Position numbers and translations under genes: made by a program. Source: Streptococcus urinalis 2285-97 (GTDB lineage: Bacteria; Bacillota; Bacilli; Lactobacillales; Streptococcaceae). From it: a stretch of DNA of 64,000 nt. The stretch's first letter is position 1. Each line of letters opens with the position of its first letter. The notes under the pieces were generated by a model, which saw only the letters and a list, made by a program, of their open reading frames with translations, searched no databases and was not told where the DNA came from. The stretch spans positions 288,501 to 352,500 of the forward strand of contig NZ_AEUZ02000001.1 in the NCBI RefSeq assembly GCF_000188055.2, read 5' to 3'. This document shows positions 10,213 through 18,925 of this stretch, in pieces.

Positions 10213-11721
10213 ATGACAGTTTATAATATTAATCATGGCATAGGCTGGGCAAGTAGCGGTGTTGAGTATGCCCAAGCTTACCGTTCTTCTATTTTTAAAA
10301 AGATTGGTGCAGATGCCAAATTTATTTTCACGGATTTGTTTGTTCAAGATAATCTCTCTGATTTGACTAGAAACATTGGTTTTAGTGACTCTGATATTAT
10401 TTGGTTATATGGTTGGTTTACGGATATTCCAGTTGGTCCAGTAACAGTTACTTTAGATGACTTAAAAGCTAAGGTCAGTGAACCAATCATTAGAGAAGAA
10501 ACAAATGGAAAATCAACGAAACTCTTCTTTTCAGATGATTCTTTTTGGACAGTTTATTTTAATAATCCTGAAAAAAAGACTGTTCACCGCGTTGAAATTG
10601 TTTCTAGAAATATTTTGGTAAGAAAAGATTATTACACAAGTCGGAGAATTTTTTCAGAATACTATTATCCAAAAAATAAAACAATCTTTGTCAATGAAAG
10701 GCACTTTTATAATCAAGATGGGTCAATTGCTTATATTGAACTGGTTGATGGAAAAGAGAGTCAATTCAAATTTTCAAATTGTCTTTTACCTTCAAAATCA
10801 GCTTTTTTTGATTACTTTATGAGTCAGTTACAATTGACTAAAGAAGATGTTCTTATATTAGATCGTTCCACAGATATTGGTCAATCTGTTTTTCGTTATG
10901 CAAAACCTGCACGTTTAGGTGTTGTGATTCATGCAGAGCATTTTAGTGAAAATGCAGTAACAGATCAAACGATTTTGTGGAATAATTATTATGATTATCA
11001 ATTTACCAATGCTAGTAAAGTTGATTTTTTCATTACGGCTACTGAAAAACAAAAAGAAGTTTTGACAGCTCAATTTGAAAAATACACCAATCAAAAACCG
11101 ACGATTGTTACTATTCCAGTAGGCTCCATTGATCAGCTTCAAATACCAGAAGAAGAAAGAAAGAAACATCATGCCATAACTGCCTCGCGTTTAGCTTCTG
11201 AAAAACATGTAGATTGGCTAGTAAAAGCTGTGATTAAAGCAAGAAAAACCATTACAGATCTTACTTTTGATATTTATGGCTCTGGGCAAGAAAGTCAATT
11301 GATTTCATCCATTATTGAAGAAAATCAAGCTAAAGATTACATCAGACTAATGGGACATCATGATTTGAGTAAGGTTTATTCACAGTATGATTTGTATTTA
11401 TCGGCATCAAAAAGTGAAGGCTTTGGATTAACACTACTAGAGGCTGTTGGGTCTGGTTTACCTTTGATTGGATTTGACGTTCGTTATGGGAATCAAACGT
11501 TTATCAGTGATGGCGAAAATGGTTATCTTATTTCACTTGAAAATCGTGACAAAGAATCTGACATCATTGAGGCTATTTGTCAAAAGATAATTCAACTCTA
11601 CCGTGATGCTAATTGGGAACACTTCTCTGAGAAATCATATCAATTGGCACAGGGCTATCTTACAACGGAAATAGAACAAAAATGGCGTGCTTTACTAGAA
11701 GGGGGTAACCAAAATGATTAA
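10213..11721 (+). CDS. gtfA: Adhesin O-GlcNAc transferase catalytic subunit GtfA
   Basis: 502 residues. GtfA, with GtfB, transfers GlcNAc to Ser/Thr of the Ser-rich adhesins in the cytosol before export. The N-terminus MTVYNINHGIGWASSGVEYAQ is characteristic. The retaining GT4 EX7E motif is present as E402-GFGLTLL-E410, preceded by a typical DLYLSASKSEGF stretch. gtfB overlaps its end by 8 bases, matching the obligate GtfA/GtfB complex. The ribosome-binding site is GAGGAG. Confidence 0.95.
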   Translation: MTVYNINHGIGWASSGVEYAQAYRSSIFKKIGADAKFIFTDLFVQDNLSDLTRNIGFSDSDIIWLYGWFTDIPVGPVTVTLDDLKAKVSEPIIREETNGKSTKLFFSDDSFWTVYFNNPEKKTVHRVEIVSRNILVRKDYYTSRRIFSEYYYPKNKTIFVNERHFYNQDGSIAYIELVDGKESQFKFSNCLLPSKSAFFDYFMSQLQLTKEDVLILDRSTDIGQSVFRYAKPARLGVVIHAEHFSENAVTDQTILWNNYYDYQFTNASKVDFFITATEKQKEVLTAQFEKYTNQKPTIVTIPVGSIDQLQIPEEERKKHHAITASRLASEKHVDWLVKAVIKARKTITDLTFDIYGSGQESQLISSIIEENQAKDYIRLMGHHDLSKVYSQYDLYLSASKSEGFGLTLLEAVGSGLPLIGFDVRYGNQTFISDGENGYLISLENRDKESDIIEAICQKIIQLYRDANWEHFSEKSYQLAQGYLTTEIEQKWRALLEGGNQND

Positions 11722-13048
11722 TCTCTTTGATCATTACAATCAACTAAGTTGGGATTTGCATTTTTCATTAATCTCTTCTGGTTATAAAAATCCGACAATT
11801 GTTCTTAATGATGATGGATTTTTACCAAATGATGTGACGTCACCTTATCTTTTTTATCTAGGATACGATGTTGAAGACTATTCACCACTTTATTACAACC
11901 AAGTGGCTGTACCAGATTATTGGGAAATTATTGGAACAAATACAGATGCGTTTGTTTATGATTTAGCTGAAAAAAAAGCTCATATTAGTTATAGCAATCC
12001 AAGCCATCGACGCTTTGTAAAAGAGGTGGATTGGTTGGATCATAACGGTAATGTTCTTGTGAAAGATTGTTATAACAAATCAGGCTATCGTTTTGCTCAA
12101 AAAAGCTATAATAAAGAATCAAAATTGGTTCAAACAACCTACTTTAACGCAATAGGACAAAGCGTTATTGTTGAAAATCACACCACTGGTGATATCCTTT
12201 TAACTCAAGAAGACAAAGAATTTGTCTTTAAACAAAAGGTTGATTTTGTCAGTCACTATTTGCGTGATGCACAATTTGATCTATCCGCCATTTTTTATAA
12301 TTCCTTAGCAACTCCTTTCTTGGTTTCATACTACCTTGCCAAACCTGGGAAAGATGTCCTTTTTTGGAATGAACCTATCAGGCAAACTATCCCTGGGAAT
12401 ATGATGGCACTTTTAGAACAAAAGAGTAGACCAACTAAAATAATTTTCCAAGATTGGCAGGCTTTCCAGAAAGCACAACAATTGTTAAGCCCTCAATATA
12501 AAAACCAAATTGACTTTCTTGGCTTTATGTATCCAAATAAGCGTCAAAATCAATTAACTGCAAATGCCTTTGTCTTAACAAATTCAGATCAAATAGAAGG
12601 TCTTGAGCAAATCATTCGTGAGCTTCCCGAACTCAACATTGCTATCGGTGCTATTACTGAGATGTCTCCTAAATTAATGGCTTTAGCTCAATATCAAAAT
12701 GTCACATTATACCCAAATATTGCAACACCAAAAGTTGAAGAACTTTATCAAGATTGTGACATTTACCTTGATATTAATCAATTTAATGAAATTTTGACAG
12801 CAGTGAGGACGGCTTTTGAGCATAATCAAGTCATTTTAGCTTTTAAGTCAACAGCTCATCAACCAAAATTTACAGCAAAAGAGCATATTGTGGAAGATGG
12901 TCATATAGCTGATATGATTAAACAACTAAAATTACTAATCAAGGATGAACAAGCATTCAGAAATGCAGTTGAAATGCAGCGCTTTAAAGATATCTCATCA
13001 CTTCCTCAAGATTATCAAGAGAAAGTAGGTGCTTTTTATGACGCCTAA
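11714..13048 (+). CDS. gtfB: Adhesin O-GlcNAc transferase substrate-binding subunit GtfB
   Basis: 444 residues. GtfB stabilises GtfA and binds the acceptor peptide; it has a GT-like fold but is not itself catalytic in the family. N-terminus MINLFDHYNQLSWDLHFSL fits. No EX7E motif like that of GtfA is apparent, as expected. Its start lies within the end of gtfA and asp4 starts within its last codons, so all three are translationally coupled. Confidence 0.93.
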   Translation: MINLFDHYNQLSWDLHFSLISSGYKNPTIVLNDDGFLPNDVTSPYLFYLGYDVEDYSPLYYNQVAVPDYWEIIGTNTDAFVYDLAEKKAHISYSNPSHRRFVKEVDWLDHNGNVLVKDCYNKSGYRFAQKSYNKESKLVQTTYFNAIGQSVIVENHTTGDILLTQEDKEFVFKQKVDFVSHYLRDAQFDLSAIFYNSLATPFLVSYYLAKPGKDVLFWNEPIRQTIPGNMMALLEQKSRPTKIIFQDWQAFQKAQQLLSPQYKNQIDFLGFMYPNKRQNQLTANAFVLTNSDQIEGLEQIIRELPELNIAIGAITEMSPKLMALAQYQNVTLYPNIATPKVEELYQDCDIYLDINQFNEILTAVRTAFEHNQVILAFKSTAHQPKFTAKEHIVEDGHIADMIKQLKLLIKDEQAFRNAVEMQRFKDISSLPQDYQEKVGAFYDA

Positions 13049-13211
13049 AAATCCATTAGAAGAAAGTATCGAAAAAAGACTTCATAAAGAGAGGTATGTT
13101 GAACCTAAAAAGAAAAAAGAAGGCAACCCATTTAACCTCCAAATTGTTCTGGCAATTGCTATATTAATTGGACTCTTTTTATCACTGATGAAAATATTGG
13201 CTGTATTTTAA
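13038..13211 (+). CDS. asp4: Accessory Sec small membrane protein Asp4 (SecE-like)
   Basis: 57 residues from ATG at 13038. A GTG nine bases upstream would add three residues, but ATG overlapping the gtfB stop is the simpler start. The chain has a basic, charged N-terminal half (KRLHKERYVEPKKKKEG) and one hydrophobic helix near residues 34-55. Position and layout match Asp4, reported in S. gordonii as SecE-like. No Asp5 (SecG-like) gene follows; the next 360 bases hold a terminator and a promoter. Confidence 0.85.
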   Translation: MTPKNPLEESIEKRLHKERYVEPKKKKEGNPFNLQIVLAIAILIGLFLSLMKILAVF

Positions 13212-13406
13212 TAGATTTTTTCTTAAAAAAGACATTGCTAAAATTTCTTAAGTAGATGGATTTCTGTGATACTTCTACCATTGTCAAAATAAAAAATAAG
13301 TTATCAACAATAGGTATTTAACAAGTAACAGTCTTGTTGGTTTAGAATTATAGCTTTTATTATTAGGCCTATTTGACTATAAAAATAAAATGTTAATGAA
13401 AATAAG

Positions 13407-13436
13407 AAAAGTAAGGCATTGTTCTTACTTTTTTTT
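13407..13436 (+). terminator. Terminator of the accessory Sec operon
   Basis: AAAAGTAAG, an 8-base loop and CTTACTTTT form a hairpin followed by a long T run. It closes the gtf3-asp4 operon. The 195 bases before it, from 13212, are AT-rich with no gene or clear structure. Confidence 0.8.
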
Positions 13437-13480
13437 AATGTATTTGAAAAATAAATCCAATTTAGGCTATTTTAATTGTG

Positions 13481-13509
13481 TTAAAACTTGATAAAAGGTA
13501 TGATATAAT
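13481..13509 (+). promoter_or_regulatory. Extended -10 promoter of the right adhesin
   Basis: TATAAT at 13504-13509 is preceded by TG and one base (extended -10). A weak -35, TTAAAA at 13481-13486, lies 17 bases upstream. Transcription should start near 13516. The adhesin therefore has its own promoter, independent of the export operon. Confidence 0.65.
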
Positions 13510-13542
13510 CGTAAACTTAAATATTCAGATATTTGTGTCTTG

Positions 13543-13549
13543 TAAGGAG
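13543..13549 (+). promoter_or_regulatory. Strong ribosome-binding site that points to a TTG start out of frame with the adhesin
   Basis: AAGGAGG at 13543-13549 lies 8 bases before TTG at 13558, an ideal distance, but 24 bases before ATG at 13574. The TTG frame reads 12 codons (MIKKNNGKKAYF) and stops. The adhesin frame is one base off, and an A7 run at 13578-13584 sits between. No other good ribosome-binding site serves the ATG. Confidence 0.6.
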
Positions 13550-13573
13550 GTTTAAAATTGATAAAGAAAAATA

Positions 13574-16500
13574 ATGGAAAAAAAGCTTATTTCTGATACC
13601 CAAGTACGTGTCAAAATGTATAAAGCTGGTAAAAATTGGGTAAGTATTCTCATTTCAAAATGGAAAATGATTAAACAAGGTGGACAAACAATAACATTAA
13701 AAAAGCGTGAGTCCTCAATTGATTCTGCTGAACTTTCTTTACAAAATAGACAGTATATAAAAGCTCTTCTTTTAGCAGGAACGGTTTCTGGTGGAGCACT
13801 TATTTCAAATGCTGTTGTACAGGCAGATGAAACGACAGTTGCAACAGATACCACAAATGCCAGTAGTAATACAGATGTTGTGATTGTCTCAACAACGGAA
13901 ACAGCAAGTACATCTTCTACTGGAAGCACTAGTACAAGCGTTACTAGTGAATCACAATCTTCTACTAGTCAGTCATTATCAGATGGTCAAGAGAGTCAAA
14001 CACTTAGCACTACATCGACAGACACAAGGAGTCAAACCTCAGAGTCGCTATCAAAAACGTCTGAAGGTAGTTCTACATCAATATCAGCATCTGAATCAAC
14101 ATCAGAAGTAACACCTAGAATGGTTAGAAGTCGAGTATACGTTCGTGCAGCAGCTACCACACCGACAGATGTAACCTCTCAGTTAACCAATGTGGCAATA
14201 TCATTTAACGATAGTCAAAATGTCAATCCAGGAACCATTAACATGGGTACTGGTGAGCATTTGTATTTAGAAACATCATTTCAAATAGCTTCCGCACGCG
14301 CAAATGATACTTTTTCAATCAAACTAAGTGATAATTTGGATATAAATGGCGTGGGTACTAGCTTAACTGTTGAACAGATTCAATCAAATGGAGAAACTTT
14401 AGCAACAGGTGTTTATGATCCTGACACACACACTATCAAATACACCTTCACATCGGATATTATTAATGTGACTAAAGCGTCTGTTACCAATCCAATCTGG
14501 CCAGATGATCGCTTAATCCCAAATACAACTTCTGGACAAACATTTACTGCTAGTGTAGGTACAACAAGTCAATCTATTACTGAGAATATTTCTTATGGGA
14601 CAGAGACCACTACTAAAGTAGGAAATCAAGATTTACAAATAAATTCGCGCATTGTTCAGCAGGATGAAACAACCCAAACAGTAACATATAATACTTTAGT
14701 TAATCCAAATGGTAATAATCTAACAACTAGTTATCATTATTATTCTGAAATTACTAATGTTACAAATACTGATGACGGTACTGGACATATCATTACCAGT
14801 ACGGTAAATTTAAGAGATGCAACAGTTCAGATTTATAGAGGGACAACTACAACAATTGGTCAAAGTATTAATCCTGATCTATCAACCCTAACTGATGTGA
14901 CAGATGTCTATTCACATACAGTAGACCAATATGGAAATATTGTCATTGATTGGGGAAATAATGCTTTTTCAGATACAAACAATAATGTCTATATGATTGT
15001 TGTAAAAGCGTCATATAATAATACCGAAGATATTGGACTTGTATCAAGTCTTGAAACTATCGTCCTAAATAGATATAAATTTGCTGCTTACCATGGTGCC
15101 TATGTCAGAGATGCTACAGGTAAGAGTGCCTTTGAGTCTGAGAAAACTGCTGAATCGTTAAGTGTTTCTAGTTCAGAATCGTTATCACTTCATGATCAAT
15201 CACTCAGTGAGTCAAACTCGATTTCTTTAGTCGCACATGATCAATCTGTTTCGCAATCAGAATCAGTTTCATTATCTGAATACACACAATCTGTCAGTGC
15301 ATCTTTATCAACGGAACAATCTGAGCATGAGGCTTCGGTAAATGCTTCAATTTCAGAATCATTGTCTCAACATGATCAATCAGTTAGCCTATCAACATCT
15401 GAAAGTATTTCTAATTTTGAAGTCTCTGTTAGCACTTCAGAATCTCTAGCAGACTCTGAGTATTACCAATCTGTAGTGACATCAGTATCAGCCTCTGCTT
15501 CATTGAAAGAATAACAAGAGAGTCTTTCAGCTTCAGAATCGCTATCGACTAGAGATGCATCTGTATTAACTTCAGTTTCAGAATCTTTATCCAATCAGGA
15601 AAAGTCATTGAGTCTTTCAGAGTCCACATCCTTATCGGCTTATGAGGAATTCACAAAAAAATCGGCCTCAGAATCACAGTCAGTTTATGAAAGTTCTGTT
15701 CTAGCTTCAACTTCAGCATCTCTATCAACAGAAGAAGAATCAGCAAGTCTAGTTGCCTCAGAATCCTTATCCAATCAAGAGAAGTCAATGAGCGATCTTG
15801 ATTCGACATCACTCTCGGAATATGAACAATCGATTTTAGAATCAGCTTCAGCTTCAGTATCATTGTATGATCAATCCCTAGAAAACTCAGCTTCAGAATC
15901 ACAGTCAGTTTATGAAAATTCGATCTTCGTTTCAACATCGGCTTCTATTTCTGAAAAAGATAGATTAGAAAATCAATCCTTATCAGAGTCTTTATCAGAA
16001 TCTCAGGCCAGTGTTTTGCAATCTGAATCAGAATCCCTCTCAAATGATGCTGCTTCAATCAGTGCTTCAGAATCACTTGCAGATTCACAATATTATGAGT
16101 CAGTGATGACCTCTACTTCAAATTCCGTATCCTTACAAGAATATCAAGCTAGTTTATCAGCCTCAGAATCACTTTCTATTTACGATCAATCCTTAGAAAA
16201 CTCAGCTTCAGAATCACAATCAATATATGAAAATTCTGTACTAGCTTCAACATCAGAGTCAATTTCTGAAAAAGATAAGCAAGAAAATCAATCTTTATCA
16301 GAATTCTTGTCAGAATCACAAGAAAGTGTTCTAAAATCAGAATCAGAGTCACTTTCAAATGCTGATAAATCAGTGAGCATTCAAGCATCAGAATCGCAAT
16401 CAATCAGTGAAAAGGATGAATTCACTTCAGAATCTATTTCTCTGTCACAATATGAGTCTTCTGCTAGTCAGAAATTGTCCGAATCATCATCAGCTTATGA

Positions 16501-16921
16501 TCAATCAGTCAATGCTTCTTTATCAGAATCACAATCATCATTTGATGAGTCAGTATTTGAATCAACTTCAGAATCACTCTTCCAAGATGATGAGTTGGGA
16601 AGTAATTCACTAGCGGGGTCACTAATTGAAAGATTCTTCTCAGAAAGTAGTTCAGAGTCTCTAAGTTTAAGTCAATCACTCAGTTTATCTGAACAAACAT
16701 CGATGAGTAGTAGTGAAACAACGATGACATCAGAGCACCTATCACTGTCTGCTAGTCAAAACGCTTCAACATCTGAGACAATTAAAAACCAAGCTGTTCA
16801 GCATAAGCACCAAGAACTTCCAAATACAGGAGATGAAACTAATAAGTCTAATCTATTGGTCGGACAAGGTATATTAATAGCAATATTAGGATTACTTGGT
16901 TTCAAGAAGAAAAAAGAGTAG
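13574..16921 (+). pseudogene. Serine-rich repeat glycoprotein adhesin (right adhesin), interrupted by an in-frame TAA
   Basis: One reading frame of 1,115 codons is split by TAA at 15512-15514, giving a 646-residue product and a downstream piece to 16921. The N-terminus carries an exact KxYKxGKxW signal, K14-MYKAGKN-W22. A hydrophobic stretch and likely cleavage after VVQA follow. Next come a short Ser/Thr-rich region and an MSCRAMM-like N2/N3 head (about 195-520) with NGETLATGVYD and TIKYTFTSD strands, then 31 Ser-rich 15-residue units. The end carries LPNTG, a hydrophobic segment and FKKKKE. With the stop, the product loses most of its stalk and the sortase anchor and would be secreted or mislocalised. 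The start is also suspect: the strong ribosome-binding site serves another frame. Readthrough, sequencing error or true decay are all possible. Confidence 0.85.
15191..16585 (+). repeat. 31 tandem 45-bp units encoding a 15-residue Ser-rich repeat in perfect register
   Basis: The encoded sequence breaks into 31 consecutive 15-residue units with no insertion or deletion. The consensus is roughly [YHFQ][DE]xS[VLI]xxSxSxS[LVI]S[xE]. A higher-order period of 7 units (315 bp) is visible: the unit starting YDQSLENSASESQSV at 15866 recurs at 16181 with its following units. The TAA of unit 8 aligns exactly 630 bp (14 units) upstream of a TAT codon in unit 22. Confidence 0.85.
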
Positions 16922-16930
16922 TCAAGAGAT

Positions 16931-16962
16931 AAAAAAGTAAAGGTTTAACCTTTACTTTTTTT
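16931..16962. terminator. Bidirectional terminator between the right adhesin and the lysR gene
   Basis: AAAAAAGTAAAGG and CCTTTACTTTTTT form a long near-perfect palindrome with T runs in both directions. It serves both convergent genes. Confidence 0.85.
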
Positions 16963-16997
16963 GTTAATAAATTTAAATAGATTAGGTCTAATCCAAT

Positions 16998-17891
16998 CTA
17001 TTTTTTCTGTTTAAATGATTTTGTGACATATGAAATAAAATCTTCGGTAGCTGGTGATATTTTTGCATCTGTTAAGTAGGCAAGGTAGTAGTAATGCGAT
17101 GCTTTTAATTCATCTAGTTCTATAATATCAACGTCTAGTGTCTGTAGCAAATCCATTCTTGGTAATATAGAAATTCCAAATTGTTGTGCTACAAGTCCAG
17201 CAATAGTTTCATCTTCTTCAACTTCAAATGCTACCGTCACTTCATCACTAAAACCTTTAAAAAGATTATTATAAATAGGTCTCAACCCACTTCGTTTTGA
17301 AAACCAAATTTGTGGATAAGAAAGAGTATCTTTAAGTTGAACCTTATCTAAAGTCGACAAAGGATGGTCCTTCGGCACAACGAGGACCATATCTTGAACA
17401 GCAATAGGAATATAACTAATCTGTTTATATTGGTCTAATTTTGAACAAAATGCAAGGTCATATTTCCCATCAATAACACCTTGTAATAAATCGATTGACA
17501 TGCCACTATCATTAAAAAAATTAAACTGGATATGGTGATTAGGATAATTGGACATAAAATCTCTAATGAGATTTGGCACAATATAATGACTCAGTGATCT
17601 TAGTAAAGCAATATCTAATTGAATGGTCATTTGTGCATGTGCTTGCATGGTCACAACAGTATCATCAATAATGCTTAAAGCTTTTTGAATTTCCTCTTTG
17701 AAAACGTCACCTTCCTTGGTTAGTATGACATTTCGTCCTTGTTTTTTAAAAAGAGGTAATCCCAATTCTTCTTCAATCATGGCAATAGCGTGACTTAAAG
17801 TTGGCTGAGTAATATGCAATTGTTCAGCAGCTTTTGTGTAATGCTCTAAATTTGCAAGTGTCACAAAATACCTTAAATGTTGTAGATTCAT
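16998..17891 (-). CDS. LysR-family transcriptional regulator, probable regulator of the divergent quinate/shikimate-type genes
   Basis: 297 residues from ATG at 17891 (MNLQHLRYFVTLANLEHYTKAA). A longer frame exists, but this start matches the family and has a purine-rich GAAAGG upstream. The N-terminal winged helix-turn-helix shows AAEQLHITQPTLSHAIAMIEEELGLPLF. The rest is the two-lobed effector-binding domain. It is divergent from the TIM-barrel gene, with a T-N11-A type site between them, the classic arrangement for a LysR activator. Listeria quinate/shikimate operons also have a LysR gene. The effector is inferred, perhaps shikimate or quinate. Confidence 0.85.
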   Translation of the reverse strand: MNLQHLRYFVTLANLEHYTKAAEQLHITQPTLSHAIAMIEEELGLPLFKKQGRNVILTKEGDVFKEEIQKALSIIDDTVVTMQAHAQMTIQLDIALLRSLSHYIVPNLIRDFMSNYPNHHIQFNFFNDSGMSIDLLQGVIDGKYDLAFCSKLDQYKQISYIPIAVQDMVLVVPKDHPLSTLDKVQLKDTLSYPQIWFSKRSGLRPIYNNLFKGFSDEVTVAFEVEEDETIAGLVAQQFGISILPRMDLLQTLDVDIIELDELKASHYYYLAYLTDAKISPATEDFISYVTKSFKQKK

Positions 17892-17929
17892 CCTATCACC
17901 CTTTCTTATCAGTAAGTCTAGCATAAACG

Positions 17930-17944
17930 ATAAATTTTTTCTAT
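17930..17944. promoter_or_regulatory. Candidate LysR recognition site (T-N11-A)
   Basis: ATAAATTTTTTCTAT contains T-N11-A with ATA and TAT ends. Its centre is about 65 bases upstream of the predicted start point near 18002, the usual place for a LysR recognition site. A second small palindrome, GAAAGCCTTTC, follows at 17947-17957, closer to the -35. Confidence 0.45.
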
Positions 17945-17966
17945 GGAAAGCCTTTCAAAAATCAAT

Positions 17967-17995
17967 TTGTTTTTGTGAATTTTTTAACTTATAAT
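17967..17995 (+). promoter_or_regulatory. Promoter of the quinate/shikimate-type cluster
   Basis: TTGTTT at 17967-17972 and TATAAT at 17990-17995 are separated by 17 bases. The -10 falls inside a longer GTG-started frame, which supports the downstream ATG as the real start of the first gene. Confidence 0.7.
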
Positions 17996-18016
17996 GAAAA
18001 TAAAGAGGGGAGTGAC

Positions 18017-18856
18017 ATGATGTCATATCAAATACCAATTACAATTTGTTCATGGACGCTAGGTGATAAATGTAGCTTTGAAGAACGTGTGAAAGCTACA
18101 AAAGATGCCGGATATGAAGGAATTGGATTAAGAACAGAGAATTACGTAGATGCTCTAAGTGAAGGCTTAACAGATCAGGATATTCTAGCAATTCTTGACA
18201 AATACCAAATGAGAGTTACAGAAGTGGAATATATTGTTCAATGGGCTGAAGAAAATCGATCATATGAACAAAAGTATAAAGAACAGTTATGTTTTCATAT
18301 GTGTCGTCTCTTCAATGTGGAACACATTAACTGTGGTTTAATGGAGAATTATGACATAGCTTATACAGCTCAAAAATTAAAAGAACTTTGCCAAAGAGCT
18401 GGAGATTTAATTATTGGAGTAGAGCCAATGCCATATAGTGGCTTACCAACATTTGAAAAGGCATTTAAAGTTGTTGAGGAATCAAAAGCTAAAAATGCTA
18501 TGTTAATTTTAGATACTTGGCATTGGGTCAGAGCTAATCAAGATTACCATCCACTCACTAAAGAAGAAGCTCAAAAAGTCATTTCGATTCAGATTAACGA
18601 TGCTTATGAAAGACCATATGCAAAGGCTATACTAAGAGATGAATCCATGCATGACCGTTTAGCTCCTGGAACAGGTGCCAAAGATACAGCAAGATTTGTC
18701 AAAATGATTAAAGAGGCAGGAATAATACCAAAAGTGATAGGTGTTGAAGTCATCAATGATGCCCATCTTGAAAAAGGGTTAAATCATATGACAGATTATA
18801 CTTATCAAGCAACTGAGAAAGTCTTGAAAGAAGCTTGGCCAGAATTACTATCATAA
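18017..18856 (+). CDS. TIM-barrel sugar phosphate isomerase/epimerase-family enzyme, possible dehydroshikimate dehydratase-like
   Basis: 279 residues from ATG at 18017, with GAGGGG upstream; a second ATG follows directly. It belongs to the xylose isomerase-like TIM barrel family (AP endonuclease family 2). Visible candidate metal ligands are the Glu of GVEPMPYSG, the Asp-His of LILDTWHW, the Asp of IQINDAY and a late Glu in IGVEVIN. The family includes 3-dehydroshikimate dehydratases and sugar epimerases. The shikimate dehydrogenase, MFS and flavin reductase neighbours favour a role on shikimate-derived compounds, as in the Listeria lmo2234-2236 cluster. The exact reaction cannot be decided here. 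Confidence 0.75.
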   Translation: MMSYQIPITICSWTLGDKCSFEERVKATKDAGYEGIGLRTENYVDALSEGLTDQDILAILDKYQMRVTEVEYIVQWAEENRSYEQKYKEQLCFHMCRLFNVEHINCGLMENYDIAYTAQKLKELCQRAGDLIIGVEPMPYSGLPTFEKAFKVVEESKAKNAMLILDTWHWVRANQDYHPLTKEEAQKVISIQINDAYERPYAKAILRDESMHDRLAPGTGAKDTARFVKMIKEAGIIPKVIGVEVINDAHLEKGLNHMTDYTYQATEKVLKEAWPELLS

Positions 18857-18925
18857 CAGTTTAAAATTTTATGAAAATAAAACTAAAATAATGATAAAAA
18901 ATTATATAATATAAAAGGAGAAATT

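Noticed and set aside
15512..15514. Programmed readthrough of the adhesin TAA
   Set aside because: No known readthrough context or downstream structure is visible, and the aligned unit has TAT, so simple mutation is the simpler view.
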